NCBI GenBank assembly: GCA_023432855.1 | Contig: JAEZEZ010000060.1 | Location: 1-53,415 of the forward strand | DNA from: Pseudomonadota bacterium | GTDB lineage: Bacteria; Pseudomonadota; Alphaproteobacteria; Caulobacterales; Caulobacteraceae | Reading direction: 5' to 3' | DNA length: 53,415 bases | In this document: positions 34,107 to 42,680 of the stretch, one piece after another | Layout of the letters: each line of letters opens with the position of its first letter | Numbering within the stretch: position 1 is the stretch's first letter | The notes under the pieces: model-generated | Seen by the model: the letters and a program-made list of their open reading frames with translations, nothing else | Database searches by the model: none | What the model was told of the DNA's origin: nothing | Made by a program: the position numbers and the translations under genes

Positions 34107-34877
34107 TTGATCTTCCGGCAGCTGTTCGAGCCTGAGTCCTCGACCTACACCTACCTTTTCGCCGATCCGGAGACCCGCCAGGCGGTGCTGCTCGATCCCG
34201 TGCTCGAGACGGTGGAGCGCGACCTGGCGGCCCTGCAGTCGCTGGACCTGCGGCTGGCCTGCACCCTGGACACCCACATCCACGCCGATCACATCACCTC
34301 TGCCTCACGGCTTCGAAGCCTTACCGGCTGCAAGGTCGCCTATCCCTCGGCGGACAATCTGGGTTGCGCCGATGTGGGCGTATCCGAAGACCAGCCGCTG
34401 AAAGTCGGCGCGCTCGTTTTCCAGCCCCTGTTCACGCCCGGCCATACCGACACCCACCACAGCTATCTGGTGGAATCGGCCGGCGCGCTTCGCGTGTTCA
34501 CGGGCGATGCGCTTCTGATCGATGGCTGCGGGCGGACCGACTTCCAGAACGGAGACGCCGGCACCCTGTACCGGTCGGTGACGGAGAAACTCTTCACCCT
34601 GCCGGACGACACGCTGGTGTACCCCGCTCACGACTACAAGAACCGCCACGTCTCGTCCGTGGCCCAGGAGCGCGAGCGGAACCCCCGCCTGGGCGGCGGC
34701 CAGTCCGTGGAAGCGTTCATCGAGATCATGGCCAATCTCGACCTGCCCTATCCGCGCAAGATGGACATCGCAGTCCCGGCCAACCAGCGGTGCGGCGCAC
34801 CCGAAGAGGAAGCGCGGGCGCGCCTGGCGGCGGTGGGCGACAAGTCATTTCAGGGCGCCCCGGCCGGTCCCGGCTGA
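34107..34877 (+). CDS. MBL-fold persulfide dioxygenase-like protein
   Basis: 256 residues. Metal-binding THIHADHITSA near residue 51, the following His in FTPGHTDTHHSYL, the metal-bridging Asp in FTGDALLIDGCGRTDFQ and the last His in YPAHDYKNR place it with ETHE1/SDO non-heme iron enzymes that oxidise glutathione persulfide to sulfite. CGRTDFQ is particular to that group. The start is TTG 34107, supported by GAAGGAG 6 bases upstream. No rhodanese or sulfide oxidoreductase gene is next to it. Stands alone, converging on guaA. Confidence 0.85.
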   Translation: MIFRQLFEPESSTYTYLFADPETRQAVLLDPVLETVERDLAALQSLDLRLACTLDTHIHADHITSASRLRSLTGCKVAYPSADNLGCADVGVSEDQPLKVGALVFQPLFTPGHTDTHHSYLVESAGALRVFTGDALLIDGCGRTDFQNGDAGTLYRSVTEKLFTLPDDTLVYPAHDYKNRHVSSVAQERERNPRLGGGQSVEAFIEIMANLDLPYPRKMDIAVPANQRCGAPEEEARARLAAVGDKSFQGAPAGPG

Positions 34878-34906
34878 CCGGTCCGCGCTTCAGCGTTGCC
34901 GGCCGC

Positions 34907-36478
34907 CTACTCCCACTCGATGGTCCCCGGGGGCTTGGAGGTGACGTCGTAAACGACACGGTTCACGCCCCGCACCTCGTTGATGATGCGGGTGGCGGCG
35001 CGTCCGAGCACGTCCCAGGGGAAGGGGTAGAAGTCGGCCGTCATGCCGTCCACCGAGGTGACTGCGCGCAGGGCGAGCACATTCTCGTAGGTGCGGGCAT
35101 CGCCCATGACCCCCACCGTCTTCACCGGCAGCAGGACCGCGAAGGCCTGCCAGATGTCGTCGTAGAGCCCGGCCTTGCGGATCTCTTCGAGGTAGATGGC
35201 GTCGGCCTCCTGCAAAACCTGCACCTTCTCCGGCGTGATCTCGCCGGGAATGCGGATGGCGAGGCCAGGGCCGGGGAACGGGTGGCGGCCGACAAAGGCG
35301 TCGGTCAGGCCGAGTTCTCGTCCGAGCGCGCGGACCTCGTCCTTGAAAAGCTCGCGCAAGGGCTCGACCAGCTTCAGCTTCATGTAGTCGGGCAGGCCGC
35401 CCACGTTGTGGTGGCTCTTGATGACGTGGCTGGGCCCGCCCGTCGGCGAGACGCTCTCGATCACGTCGGGATAGAGCGTGCCCTGGGCGAGGAACTCCGC
35501 GCCTTCGATCTTGCCCGCCTCGCGGTCGAAGACGTCGATGAACAGCTTGCCGATGGTCTTGCGCTTGGTTTCCGGATCCGAGACGCCGGCGAGAGCGCCG
35601 AGGAATTCATCTCCTGCATCAACGTGCACGAGGGGGATGTTGTAATGGTTGCGGAAAAGCGAGACGACCTGTTCGCCCTCGTCCTTGCGCATCAGTCCGG
35701 TGTCGACGAAGACACAGGTGAGCTGGTCGCCGATCGCCTCGTGGATGAGGACGGCGGCGACCGAACTGTCGACCCCGCCCGACAGGCCGCAGATCACGCG
35801 GCCTGAGCCCACCTGCTCGCGAATGCGGGCGATCGCCTCTTCCTTGTAGGCGGCCATGGACCAGTCGCCCTTCAGGCCCGCGATACCCTTCAGGAAGTTG
35901 CGCAGGATCTCGCCGCCGCGAGCGGTGTGCACGACTTCGGGGTGGAACTGCACGCCGTAGAAGTTGCGGCGGTGGTCGGCGATGGCCGCGAAAGGGGCGC
36001 CGGACGAAGTGGCGATGACCTCGAACCCGGGAGGGATGGCGGTGACGCGGTCGCCGTGGCTCATCCAGACCGGCTCGCGATGGTCGACGGCGCCGATGCC
36101 GGCGAACAGCGGGCTTTCTTCGGTAATGACGATGTCCGCGCGGCCGAACTCGCGGTGGTGGCCGCTCTCGACCTTGCCGCCCAGCAGGTCGCACATCAGC
36201 TGCTCGCCGTAGCAGATGCCCAGGACGGGGACGCCGAGTTCGAAGACTTTCAGCCCGATGCGCGGGCTCGACGCCTCGGTCACGCTGGAGGGGCCGCCGG
36301 ACAGGATCACCGCCTTGGGCGCAAAGGACTCCAGGACCGCCTCGGCCTTGTCGAACGGATGGATTTCGCAATAGACGCCGGCCTCCCGCACCCGCCGGGC
36401 GATCAGCTGGGTCACCTGGCTGCCGAAGTCGATGATCAGCACGCGCTCGTGCAGGTGGGCGGTCTCGGGGGCGGTCAT
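34907..36478 (-). CDS. guaA: GMP synthase (glutamine-hydrolysing)
   Basis: Converts XMP to GMP with glutamine and ATP. Class I amidotransferase domain: nucleophile Cys in VLGICYGEQLMC, His-x-Glu in VQFHPEVVHT; ATP-pyrophosphatase loop CGLSGGVDSSVAAVL; C-terminal dimerisation domain ending YDVTSKPPGTIEWE. 523 residues, normal. Start overlaps the rsmB-like stop as ATGA (36475-36478). The upstream guaB (IMP dehydrogenase) on the same strand makes IMP-to-GMP enzymes neighbours, with rsmB-like and MAPEG genes inserted between. Confidence 0.97.
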   Translation of the reverse strand: MTAPETAHLHERVLIIDFGSQVTQLIARRVREAGVYCEIHPFDKAEAVLESFAPKAVILSGGPSSVTEASSPRIGLKVFELGVPVLGICYGEQLMCDLLGGKVESGHHREFGRADIVITEESPLFAGIGAVDHREPVWMSHGDRVTAIPPGFEVIATSSGAPFAAIADHRRNFYGVQFHPEVVHTARGGEILRNFLKGIAGLKGDWSMAAYKEEAIARIREQVGSGRVICGLSGGVDSSVAAVLIHEAIGDQLTCVFVDTGLMRKDEGEQVVSLFRNHYNIPLVHVDAGDEFLGALAGVSDPETKRKTIGKLFIDVFDREAGKIEGAEFLAQGTLYPDVIESVSPTGGPSHVIKSHHNVGGLPDYMKLKLVEPLRELFKDEVRALGRELGLTDAFVGRHPFPGPGLAIRIPGEITPEKVQVLQEADAIYLEEIRKAGLYDDIWQAFAVLLPVKTVGVMGDARTYENVLALRAVTSVDGMTADFYPFPWDVLGRAATRIINEVRGVNRVVYDVTSKPPGTIEWE

Positions 36479-37776
36479 GCGGGTCTTTCGTAGAGGGCGA
36501 TGAAGAAGCCGTCGGTGGCGGCGGAATGGGGCGAGAGGCGGAGCGTATGGCCTTCCCCGGCAAGGGCTGCAAGGCGTTCCCGGGCCGCAGGCGTTATCGG
36601 CGCATCCGCGAGCACGGAACGGATCGGCAGGCGACTGAAGGCTCTGTTATGGGTCTCGAAAAGGTCGGCGGAAGCTTCGTTCTCACGGCTCAGCATGGAG
36701 CAGGTGACGTATGCCAGGCGCCCGCCGGGTTTCACCAGCTTTGCGGCCCGGTCCAGGATGTCGACCTGCAGGGCGTGGAGCCGATCCACCTCCGCTTCGG
36801 ACAGACGCCAGGCGTCTTCGGGACGGCGCCGCCAGGTGCCCGAGCCCGAGCAGGGCGCGTCGACCAGCACGAGGTCGGCCAGGCCTTCCAGGTCCTCGAG
36901 GCCCTGGCCGTCTTCGCCGAGCCGGCGAAGGTCGGCGTCGAGGCCGGCGCGCTCCAGCCGGGGACGAATGTTGTCGAGGCGCTTCTGGACCACGTCGCAG
37001 GCGACCAGCCGCCCCTCGCCGCCCAGCGCCTGGCCCAGCACGAGGGTCTTTCCGCCGCCGCCGGCGCAGTAGTCGACCACGGTCTGGCCGCGCCGGGCGC
37101 CGGCGAGGAAGGCGGCGAGCTGGCTGCCCTCGTCCTGGATCTCGATGCGGCCCTCGCGGAAGGCCGCCAGCTTCTGGACGTTTGGCGGCGGCTCGGCCCG
37201 CAGGCGCAGCCCGACGGCGGACCAGGGCGTGGGCTCGGGCGAAAGGCCCTCGGCCTCGAGCTCGGCCTTCACCTGGTCGACCGTCGCCTTCGCCGTGTTG
37301 ACCCGCAGATCGATGGGCGCGCGCGGAGCCAGCAGGGCCTCGGCCTCGGCCGCCCAGTGCGGACCGAACGTCCGCCGGAAGTCGTCGGCCACGAATTCCG
37401 GCAGCCCTGCGCCCACCCAGGCCGGCGGCTCGCCCGGCGCTGCGCTGAGCCGCGCCACTTCATCCGCCGTGAGAGGATGGGGGGCGTAACCTTCGCCGGT
37501 GTAGAGTTTTTCTATTTCCGACAGCGGCAAGCCGTCGATCAGGGCCAGCGACCCCTGCACCAGCCGCCGGCCGTCGTCCCCGCCCATGGCCCAGGCCAGC
37601 CGGGCCTTGCCGCGCAGGCATCGATAGACCCTGTCGGCGATGGCGCGCCGGTCCTTCGACCCGGCATAGCGGTTCTCGCGCCCCCAGGCCTTCAGCACCT
37701 CCTCCGCCGGCGCGCGGCCGCCCGCAATCCGGTCCAGGACCTCGGCGGCGGCTTGCAGGCGGGCGGCAGGGGTCAA
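36475..37776 (-). CDS. rsmB: RsmB-type 16S rRNA m5C methyltransferase
   Basis: 433 residues from TTG 37774-37776, chosen because GGAG lies 6 bases upstream and the conserved helical NusB-like N-terminal domain (LQAAAEVLDRI) starts at once; a longer frame upstream is Cys/Ser-rich and unlikely. The RNA-binding part is followed by the catalytic domain: SAM loop VVDYCAGGGGKTLVLG, DAPCSGSGTWRRRP with one catalytic Cys and YVTCSMLSREN with the other. Methylates C967 in E. coli 16S rRNA; the position here is inferred. Coupled to guaA by ATGA. Confidence 0.88.
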   Translation of the reverse strand: MTPAARLQAAAEVLDRIAGGRAPAEEVLKAWGRENRYAGSKDRRAIADRVYRCLRGKARLAWAMGGDDGRRLVQGSLALIDGLPLSEIEKLYTGEGYAPHPLTADEVARLSAAPGEPPAWVGAGLPEFVADDFRRTFGPHWAAEAEALLAPRAPIDLRVNTAKATVDQVKAELEAEGLSPEPTPWSAVGLRLRAEPPPNVQKLAAFREGRIEIQDEGSQLAAFLAGARRGQTVVDYCAGGGGKTLVLGQALGGEGRLVACDVVQKRLDNIRPRLERAGLDADLRRLGEDGQGLEDLEGLADLVLVDAPCSGSGTWRRRPEDAWRLSEAEVDRLHALQVDILDRAAKLVKPGGRLAYVTCSMLSRENEASADLFETHNRAFSRLPIRSVLADAPITPAARERLAALAGEGHTLRLSPHSAATDGFFIALYERPA

Positions 37777-37786
37777 CGCGTCTCCG

Positions 37787-38203
37787 TCAGAAGAAGAGGG
37801 TGTAGAGGACCATGAGCAGGCCGAGGAGAGACACGGCCCATACCGCGGTCCGGCCCGGCAGGCCCCAGGCGTAGAGCGGCACATAGATGACCCGCGCCCA
37901 GACGTAGAGGTGCGCCCCCCACACCGAAACGTCGCGCAGGCTCATCGACTCCGCGCCCAGCAGGACGGCGGCGGCGAAGAAGGGGAAGGTCTCCATGTAG
38001 TTGCGGAAGGCGCGGTCGAGCCGGGCCGCCTTGCCCTGGATGGGCATCGGCTCGTCACGCGGACCGCGCGCCCACTTCAGGCTTTGCTGCCTGCGCGCGG
38101 CGACCGCCGCCAGCGCCAGCTGGACGATGCCCAGCACGATGGCGATGGCCAAAAGGCCGTACTCCGGGCGCCCGCCGTGGGCCATGATGCTCAGAAACGC
38201 CAT
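37787..38203 (-). CDS. MAPEG family membrane protein
   Basis: 138 residues with four hydrophobic segments (about 15-35, 70-84, 96-114, 118-136). The family core LKWARGPRDEPMPIQG plus RLDRAFRNYMETFPFFAAAV (the N-Y-x-E-x-x-P-x-F motif) identify the MAPEG group, whose eukaryotic members handle glutathione and lipid epoxides. The bacterial branch has unclear function. Between guaB and rsmB on the minus strand, 30 bases after guaB; GGGGAAGG precedes the ATG. Confidence 0.88.
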   Translation of the reverse strand: MAFLSIMAHGGRPEYGLLAIAIVLGIVQLALAAVAARRQQSLKWARGPRDEPMPIQGKAARLDRAFRNYMETFPFFAAAVLLGAESMSLRDVSVWGAHLYVWARVIYVPLYAWGLPGRTAVWAVSLLGLLMVLYTLFF

Positions 38204-38233
38204 GACTGCCTTCCCTCCCCTCGTCCGGCCGGA

Positions 38234-39697
38234 TCAACTCCGGGTCGGATAGTTCGGCGCCTCGCGCGTGATCATCACGTCGTGGACGTGACTCTCGCGC
38301 AGGCCCGCCCCGGTGATGCGCACGAACTTCGCTTTCGCCTGGTAGTCCTCGACGGTTGCCCCGCCGACATAGCCCATGGCCGCGCGCAGGCCGCCGACCA
38401 GCTGGTGCAGGATGGCGCCGATGGGCCCCTTGTAGGGGACCTGGCCTTCAATCCCCTCGGGAACCAGCTTCAGCGCGTCCTGCACCTCCTTCTGGAAGTA
38501 GCGGTCGGCCGAACCCTGGGCCATCGCGCCCAGCGAACCCATGCCCCGATAGGCCTTGTAGGAGCGGCCCTGGTAGAGGAACACCTCGCCCGGAGCCTCG
38601 TCCACGCCGGCGAACATGGACCCCAGCATGGCGGCGGTAGCCCCCGCCGCAATGGCCTTGGCCAGATCGCCCGAATACTTGATGCCGCCGTCGGCGATGA
38701 TCGGCACGCCGTTGTCGCGGCCGGCCCGGACCGCATCCATGATCGCCGTCAGCTGGGGCACGCCCACCCCGGCGACGATGCGGGTGGTGCAGATCGAGCC
38801 CGGCCCGATGCCCACCTTCACGGCGTCGGCGCCCGCGTCGATCAGGCTCATGGCGGCGTCATAGGTGGCCACGTTGCCGGCGATGATCTGGACCCGGTTG
38901 CCGTCGCGGCGCAGGCGGCGCACCGCGTCGGCCACCAGCGAGGAGTGTCCGTGGGCTGTGTCGATCACCACCACGTCGGCGCCCGCGTCCACGAGGGCCT
39001 GGGACCGTTCGAAACCCGCGTCGCCGACGGTCGAGGCGGCGCCGACGCGTAGCCGGCCGTGATCGTCCTTCGCGGCGTTGGGGAAGGCCTGGGCCTTCTC
39101 CACGTCCTTGACCGTGATCAGGCCGACCGCGCGGTAGTCGCCGTCTACCACGATCACCCGCTCGATCTTGCGGTCACGCAGCAGCTCCAGCGCCGTCTGG
39201 CGGCCGGTGCCCTCGGGCACGGTGACCAGGTTCTCGCGGGTCATCAGCTCGCCGGCGGTGCGTGAACCGTCCGACTCGAACCGCATGTCCCGGTTGGTCA
39301 GCATGCCGACCAGCTTGTTTGTGCCCGGCTCCACCACCGGGAAGCCCGAGATGTTGCGCCGCTCGCGGATGGCGCGGACCTCGGCCAGGGTGGTGTCCGG
39401 ATTGATCGTGACCGGGTTGATCACCATGCCGCTCTCGTAGCGCTTCACCGAGCGGACCTGTTCGGCCTGCTCGTCCACGCTCAGGTTGCGGTGGATGACC
39501 CCCATGCCGCCGGCCTGGGCCATGGCGATGGCCAGGCGGCTTTCGGTCACGGTGTCCATCGCCGACGAGACGATGGGAATGTTCAACTCGATTTCGCGGG
39601 TCAGGCGGCTCTTGGTGTCCACCTGGGTCGGCATCACTTCGGATGGACCCGGTTCCAGCAAAACATCGTCGAAGGTGAGCCCTTCGCGAATCTCCAT
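38234..39697 (-). CDS. guaB: IMP dehydrogenase
   Basis: Oxidises IMP to XMP with NAD, the rate-limiting step to GMP. 487 residues starting MEIREGLTFDDVLLEP; a longer upstream frame is rejected because GGAG precedes this ATG. Two CBS domains (about 95-205) interrupt the barrel; then the phosphate-site loop, the nucleophile Cys in GPGSICTTRI, DGGIKYSGD and the flap region MGSLGAM, with Arg-Tyr in the catalytic flap. Head of the guaB-MAPEG-rsmB-guaA run on the minus strand. Confidence 0.97.
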   Translation of the reverse strand: MEIREGLTFDDVLLEPGPSEVMPTQVDTKSRLTREIELNIPIVSSAMDTVTESRLAIAMAQAGGMGVIHRNLSVDEQAEQVRSVKRYESGMVINPVTINPDTTLAEVRAIRERRNISGFPVVEPGTNKLVGMLTNRDMRFESDGSRTAGELMTRENLVTVPEGTGRQTALELLRDRKIERVIVVDGDYRAVGLITVKDVEKAQAFPNAAKDDHGRLRVGAASTVGDAGFERSQALVDAGADVVVIDTAHGHSSLVADAVRRLRRDGNRVQIIAGNVATYDAAMSLIDAGADAVKVGIGPGSICTTRIVAGVGVPQLTAIMDAVRAGRDNGVPIIADGGIKYSGDLAKAIAAGATAAMLGSMFAGVDEAPGEVFLYQGRSYKAYRGMGSLGAMAQGSADRYFQKEVQDALKLVPEGIEGQVPYKGPIGAILHQLVGGLRAAMGYVGGATVEDYQAKAKFVRITGAGLRESHVHDVMITREAPNYPTRS

Positions 39698-39832
39698 GAG
39701 ACTCTCCGTTTTGCGGGGCGCGTATGCCCGAGCCCCGGCCCGGTGGCAAGGGCGGGAATATGGCGGCCTTGATCCTTTGGCCGAAAGCCCCACTTACTTG
39801 CGACTGGTTCGCAATTGCATCAGAATGTCGCC

Positions 39833-40039
39833 ATGCCCCGGATCGCCCTGAAGACCGCCACCTATGGCGTCATGCACTTCGTCGTCGCCGTAGCGGTGAC
39901 CTTCGCGCTCACGCGCAACTGGCACGCGGCGCTCGCGGTCGGCCTGATCGAGCCGCTGGTCCAGACGGTGTTCTACGCCCTGCACGACCGGGCATGGGCG
40001 CGGATCGAGCGCAAGAGCGACGCCGCGGCGCCGGCCTAG
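39833..40039 (+). CDS. DUF2061 membrane protein
   Basis: 68 residues, start ATG 39833 without a strong ribosome site. KTATYGVMHFVVAVAVTFAL and NWHAALAVGLIEPLVQTVFYALHDRAW give two hydrophobic hairpin segments joined by the TRNW turn; the K-T-x-T-Y/H-x-V-M-H-F start and the Y-x-x-H-[DE]-R-x-W end are the DUF2061 signature. Function unknown. It ends convergently with the next small gene; both TAG stops share one CTAG. Confidence 0.8.
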   Translation: MPRIALKTATYGVMHFVVAVAVTFALTRNWHAALAVGLIEPLVQTVFYALHDRAWARIERKSDAAAPA

Positions 40040-40218
40040 GGAACGCCCGAGCAATTGCGTCCGAGCTGGGATACGACGATCACAAGGGCGCCGATCATCG
40101 GCCAGGGTGACAGGGTCAGCCGGTAGCGCCGCCACCAGGGCTGGGCGCGCCAGGCTTCATATTCCTCGTCCGTCCAGTCCTCCGTCCCGGCGGGACGCTT
40201 CCTGCCTCGTTCGCGCAT
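40036..40218 (-). CDS. Small single-pass membrane protein, function unknown
   Basis: 60 residues: a basic start (MRERGRKRPAGTE), an acidic/aromatic middle (DWTDEEYEAWRAQPWWRRYR), and one membrane segment (PWPMIGALVIVVSQLG) near the C terminus. The composition is protein-like, but the ribosome site before ATG 40216-40218 is weak. It shares the CTAG at 40036-40039 with the DUF2061 stop. Treated as a probable gene. Confidence 0.5.
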   Translation of the reverse strand: MRERGRKRPAGTEDWTDEEYEAWRAQPWWRRYRLTLSPWPMIGALVIVVSQLGRNCSGVP

Positions 40219-40260
40219 GGCTGCATTGGTTACGGCAGACGCGACAGTTCCGGACGTTCG

Positions 40261-40809
40261 CTAGCCCGGGCGCAGGGCGCTGGCCACCAGCCGGATGATC
40301 TCCGCCCCGCGCTGCGCGTCGGGCCGGGCGCGGTGCAGTTGTGGAAAGCGCCGGCGCGCCTCGGCGTCGGCCGCTTGCCACGTCGGGTTTTCCTGGGTCT
40401 GGCCGGCCACGCCCAGAAGCTTCAGCAGGTGGGCGGAGGAGCCGATAGCGAAGGGCGGTTCTCGCTGCGCCGCGCTGCAGAGAACCTCCAGCCACAGCTG
40501 GTCGGACTCGCTGTCGGACACGACCTCGAGGCCCGATACGATGGCGGCCAGCTCATCGATGACCTGGTCCGCGGGCAGGCCCTCCCGTTCCAGCAGCTCC
40601 CGGCTTATGCCGTGCGCCCGTTCGGCGCCGGGATCCCAGGTCCAGTCGCGCCAGTCGGGATGGGGCCGGATCAGCCAGGATCGGACCTCGCCGTCCTTGA
40701 GTCGGGCGACCGCGACCTCGATCGGGAAGCTCCGGCCGTCGTCGGGATAGCAGGAGGCCTCGAAGTCGAGGTTGGCGAGGCGGTCGAGCGACGGCGGGTC
40801 TTCGGTCAT
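40261..40809 (-). CDS. DEDDh-type 3'-5' exonuclease-like protein
   Basis: 182 residues of the ribonuclease H-like exonuclease superfamily. The three motifs are seen: LDFEASCYPDDGRSFPIEVA (D-x-E of ExoI), VVSDSESDQLWLE (ExoII Asp) and LHRARPDAQRGAEII (H-x-x-x-x-D of ExoIII). HGISRELLEREGLP is also typical of the epsilon/RNase T fold. The opening matches a group of stand-alone exonucleases found in alphaproteobacteria with unknown substrate. It precedes small membrane genes and follows rlmE on the same strand. Confidence 0.85.
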   Translation of the reverse strand: MTEDPPSLDRLANLDFEASCYPDDGRSFPIEVAVARLKDGEVRSWLIRPHPDWRDWTWDPGAERAHGISRELLEREGLPADQVIDELAAIVSGLEVVSDSESDQLWLEVLCSAAQREPPFAIGSSAHLLKLLGVAGQTQENPTWQAADAEARRRFPQLHRARPDAQRGAEIIRLVASALRPG

Positions 40810-40851
40810 TGCAGATTGAACGCGCAGGCGGCCCGTTCTCCCTGAGTTCGG

Positions 40852-41562
40852 TCAGCCCCGGCCCCTGAACCCGGTCGCCACCAGATAGACTTCGGAGCTG
40901 TCGGTCCGGCTGGACTTGGGCTTGACGTATTTCACATCCTCGAAGTTGGCGCGGAGGACGTTCAGCACCTCCCCGGCCGACCCGCCCTGGAAGTTCTTGG
41001 TCACGAACGCGCCGCCGGGCTTCAGGGTGCGGACGGCGAATTCGGCGGCGATCTCGATCAGGGCGATGATCTTGAGGTGGTCGGTGGCGCGATGACCGAC
41101 GGTGTTGTGGGCCATGTCCGACAGCACCAGGTCGGGTGAGCCGCCCAGCTCGGCGATCAGCCGGTCGTCCACGCCCTCGTCGGTGAAATCGGCCTGGATC
41201 AGGATCGCGCCCGGGATGGGCTCGATAGGCAGCAGGTCGACGCCCACCACCGCCGCCGCCCCACGCTTCAGGGCCACCTGCACCCAGCCGCCCGGGGCCG
41301 CCCCCAGGTCCACCACCCGCGAGCCCTTGCGGATCAGGTGGAAGCGGTCGTCGATCTCCATCAGCTTGAAGGCGGCGCGCGAACGCCAGCCTTCGGCCCG
41401 GGCCCGTTCGGACCAGGGATCGGCCAGCTGGCGCTTGATCCACTGCTGGCTCGACATGGTCTTGTCGGCCGCAGTCTTCATCTTCACGCCCTGCTTGCGT
41501 CCGGCGGGGTCGCCGGATGTCGGCGGCCGGACCATGCGGCGGCGGGGTTCCTCGTCGGTCAT
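40852..41562 (-). CDS. rlmE: 23S rRNA 2'-O-ribose methyltransferase RlmE (FtsJ)
   Basis: Methylates U2552 in the A-loop during late 50S assembly. 236 residues; conserved WSERARAEGWRSRAAFKL holds the first catalytic Lys, then the SAM loop VVDLGAAPGGWVQVAL, the Asp in SDMAHNTVGH and the second Lys in FVTKNFQGG, giving the K-D-K-E tetrad expected of FtsJ. An N-terminal extension of about 35 charged residues precedes it. Its start is 34 bases from the inverted repeat downstream of ohr. Confidence 0.93.
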   Translation of the reverse strand: MTDEEPRRRMVRPPTSGDPAGRKQGVKMKTAADKTMSSQQWIKRQLADPWSERARAEGWRSRAAFKLMEIDDRFHLIRKGSRVVDLGAAPGGWVQVALKRGAAAVVGVDLLPIEPIPGAILIQADFTDEGVDDRLIAELGGSPDLVLSDMAHNTVGHRATDHLKIIALIEIAAEFAVRTLKPGGAFVTKNFQGGSAGEVLNVLRANFEDVKYVKPKSSRTDSSEVYLVATGFRGRG

Positions 41563-41596
41563 GGGCAGGGGTTTAGCACGCGCCGGGTGTGCGTCG

Positions 41597-41682
41597 CCTC
41601 GTCCTTCGACAGGCTCAGGATGAGGCGATTGTAGACGACGGCGCCGCTGAATTCCTCATCCTGAGCCTGTCGAAAGACGAGG
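41597..41682. repeat. 29-base inverted repeat (interspersed type) between ohr and rlmE
   Basis: Arms 41597-41625 and 41654-41682 are reverse complements at 28 of 29 bases (mismatch in CTTCGAC / GTCGAAA) around a 28-base loop. The core GACAGGCTCAGGATGAGG is a motif I have seen repeated in many proteobacterial genomes. It begins 3 bases past the ohr stop and may also end that transcript on the minus strand. Confidence 0.85.
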
Positions 41683-41685
41683 GAT

Positions 41686-42117
41686 TCAGCTCCCTCCGCG
41701 CCCCGTCGCCCTGGTCGGCGCGCCGTTCTGGAAGGCCACGGAATAGGGGCAGACCGTGTGGGCCTCGGCCGTCAGGGAATCGGCGTCGGCCTGGCTGAGA
41801 TTGGGCAGGAAGGCGTCGATCTCGAACTCGAAGGCGAAGCCGCCGCCCTCCCCGCGGCCCATGTGCACCTTCACCGTCACCTCGGGATTGGTCAGCTCAA
41901 CCTTCCTGCGGCGGGCGACGAAGTGCAGCGCGCTTTCGAAACAGGCCGCGTAGCCGAGGGCGACCAGCTGTTCGGGGTTGGTCCCGTCGCCGCCGGGCCC
42001 GCCCAGCTCCTTTGGCATGGAGAAGTCGTGACTGACGCGGCCGTCGGACGTCCGGCCGCTGCCGCCCGAGCGGCCTTCGCCCTTTACGGTGGCCTCGGCG
42101 GTGTAGAGCGGGGTCAT
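41686..42117 (-). CDS. ohr: Organic hydroperoxide resistance protein (Ohr/OsmC family)
   Basis: 143-residue thiol peroxidase. The two redox Cys are in YAACFESALHF and TVCPYSVAFQ, matching Ohr (resolving and peroxidatic partners), and the opening TPLYTAEATVKGEGRSG is usual. Detoxifies organic, particularly fatty acid, hydroperoxides using lipoylated proteins as reductant in known members. ATG 42115-42117 has AAGGAAAT just upstream. No OhrR regulator is adjacent. The inverted repeat at 41597-41682 follows the stop. Confidence 0.9.
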   Translation of the reverse strand: MTPLYTAEATVKGEGRSGGSGRTSDGRVSHDFSMPKELGGPGGDGTNPEQLVALGYAACFESALHFVARRRKVELTNPEVTVKVHMGRGEGGGFAFEFEIDAFLPNLSQADADSLTAEAHTVCPYSVAFQNGAPTRATGRGGS

Positions 42118-42199
42118 GCGATTTCCTTTCGGGAGCGGGGCGACAAGGGCCCATGCCCGGATTACATAGGCGCCCAACCCCCCAATGGAGAGCCCCGCC

Positions 42200-42664
42200 A
42201 TGGCCGACGACGCCGAAAACACCCTGATCATGACGCTCGAAAACGGCCCGGTGACGATCCGCCTGCGCCCCGACCTGGCGCCCGGCCACGTGGCGCGGAT
42301 CAAGGAACTGGCGCGCGAGGGCTTCTACGACGGCGTGGTCTTCCACCGGGTGATCCCGGGCTTCATGGCCCAGGGCGGCGATCCCACGGGCACGGGCTAC
42401 TCGGGCTCGGGCAAGAAGCTGCAGGCGGAGTTCTCGGCTGAGCCGCACGTGCGCGGCGTCTGCTCCATGGCCCGCTCGCAGGACCCGAACAGCGGCGATT
42501 CCCAGTTCTTCATCTGCTTCGACGACGCCCGCTTCCTGGACAAGCAGTACACCGTCTGGGGCGAGGTCACCGACGGCATGGAGCACGTCGACGCCCTGCC
42601 CAAGGGCGAGCCCCCCGCCAGCCCGGGCAAGATCGTCAGCATGAAGGTGGCGGCGGACGCCTGA
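42200..42664 (+). CDS. ppiB: Peptidyl-prolyl cis-trans isomerase, cyclophilin type
   Basis: 154 residues, ATG 42200 with GGAGAG 9 bases before (an in-frame ATG at 42185 lies upstream). The core FYDGVVFHRVIPGFMAQGGD and GSGDSQFFICF plus VWGEVTDGM are hallmark cyclophilin positions, with the catalytic Arg in FHRVIP. No signal peptide, so cytoplasmic PpiB type. It could help proline-limited folding. Followed after 16 bases by an HD-like gene. Confidence 0.93.
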   Translation: MADDAENTLIMTLENGPVTIRLRPDLAPGHVARIKELAREGFYDGVVFHRVIPGFMAQGGDPTGTGYSGSGKKLQAEFSAEPHVRGVCSMARSQDPNSGDSQFFICFDDARFLDKQYTVWGEVTDGMEHVDALPKGEPPASPGKIVSMKVAADA

Positions 42665-42680
42665 GGAGGACGTCGGGGAG

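Noticed and set aside
41597..41682. Insertion sequence ends
   Set aside because: The arms enclose only 28 bases, no transposase is present and no target-site duplication is visible.
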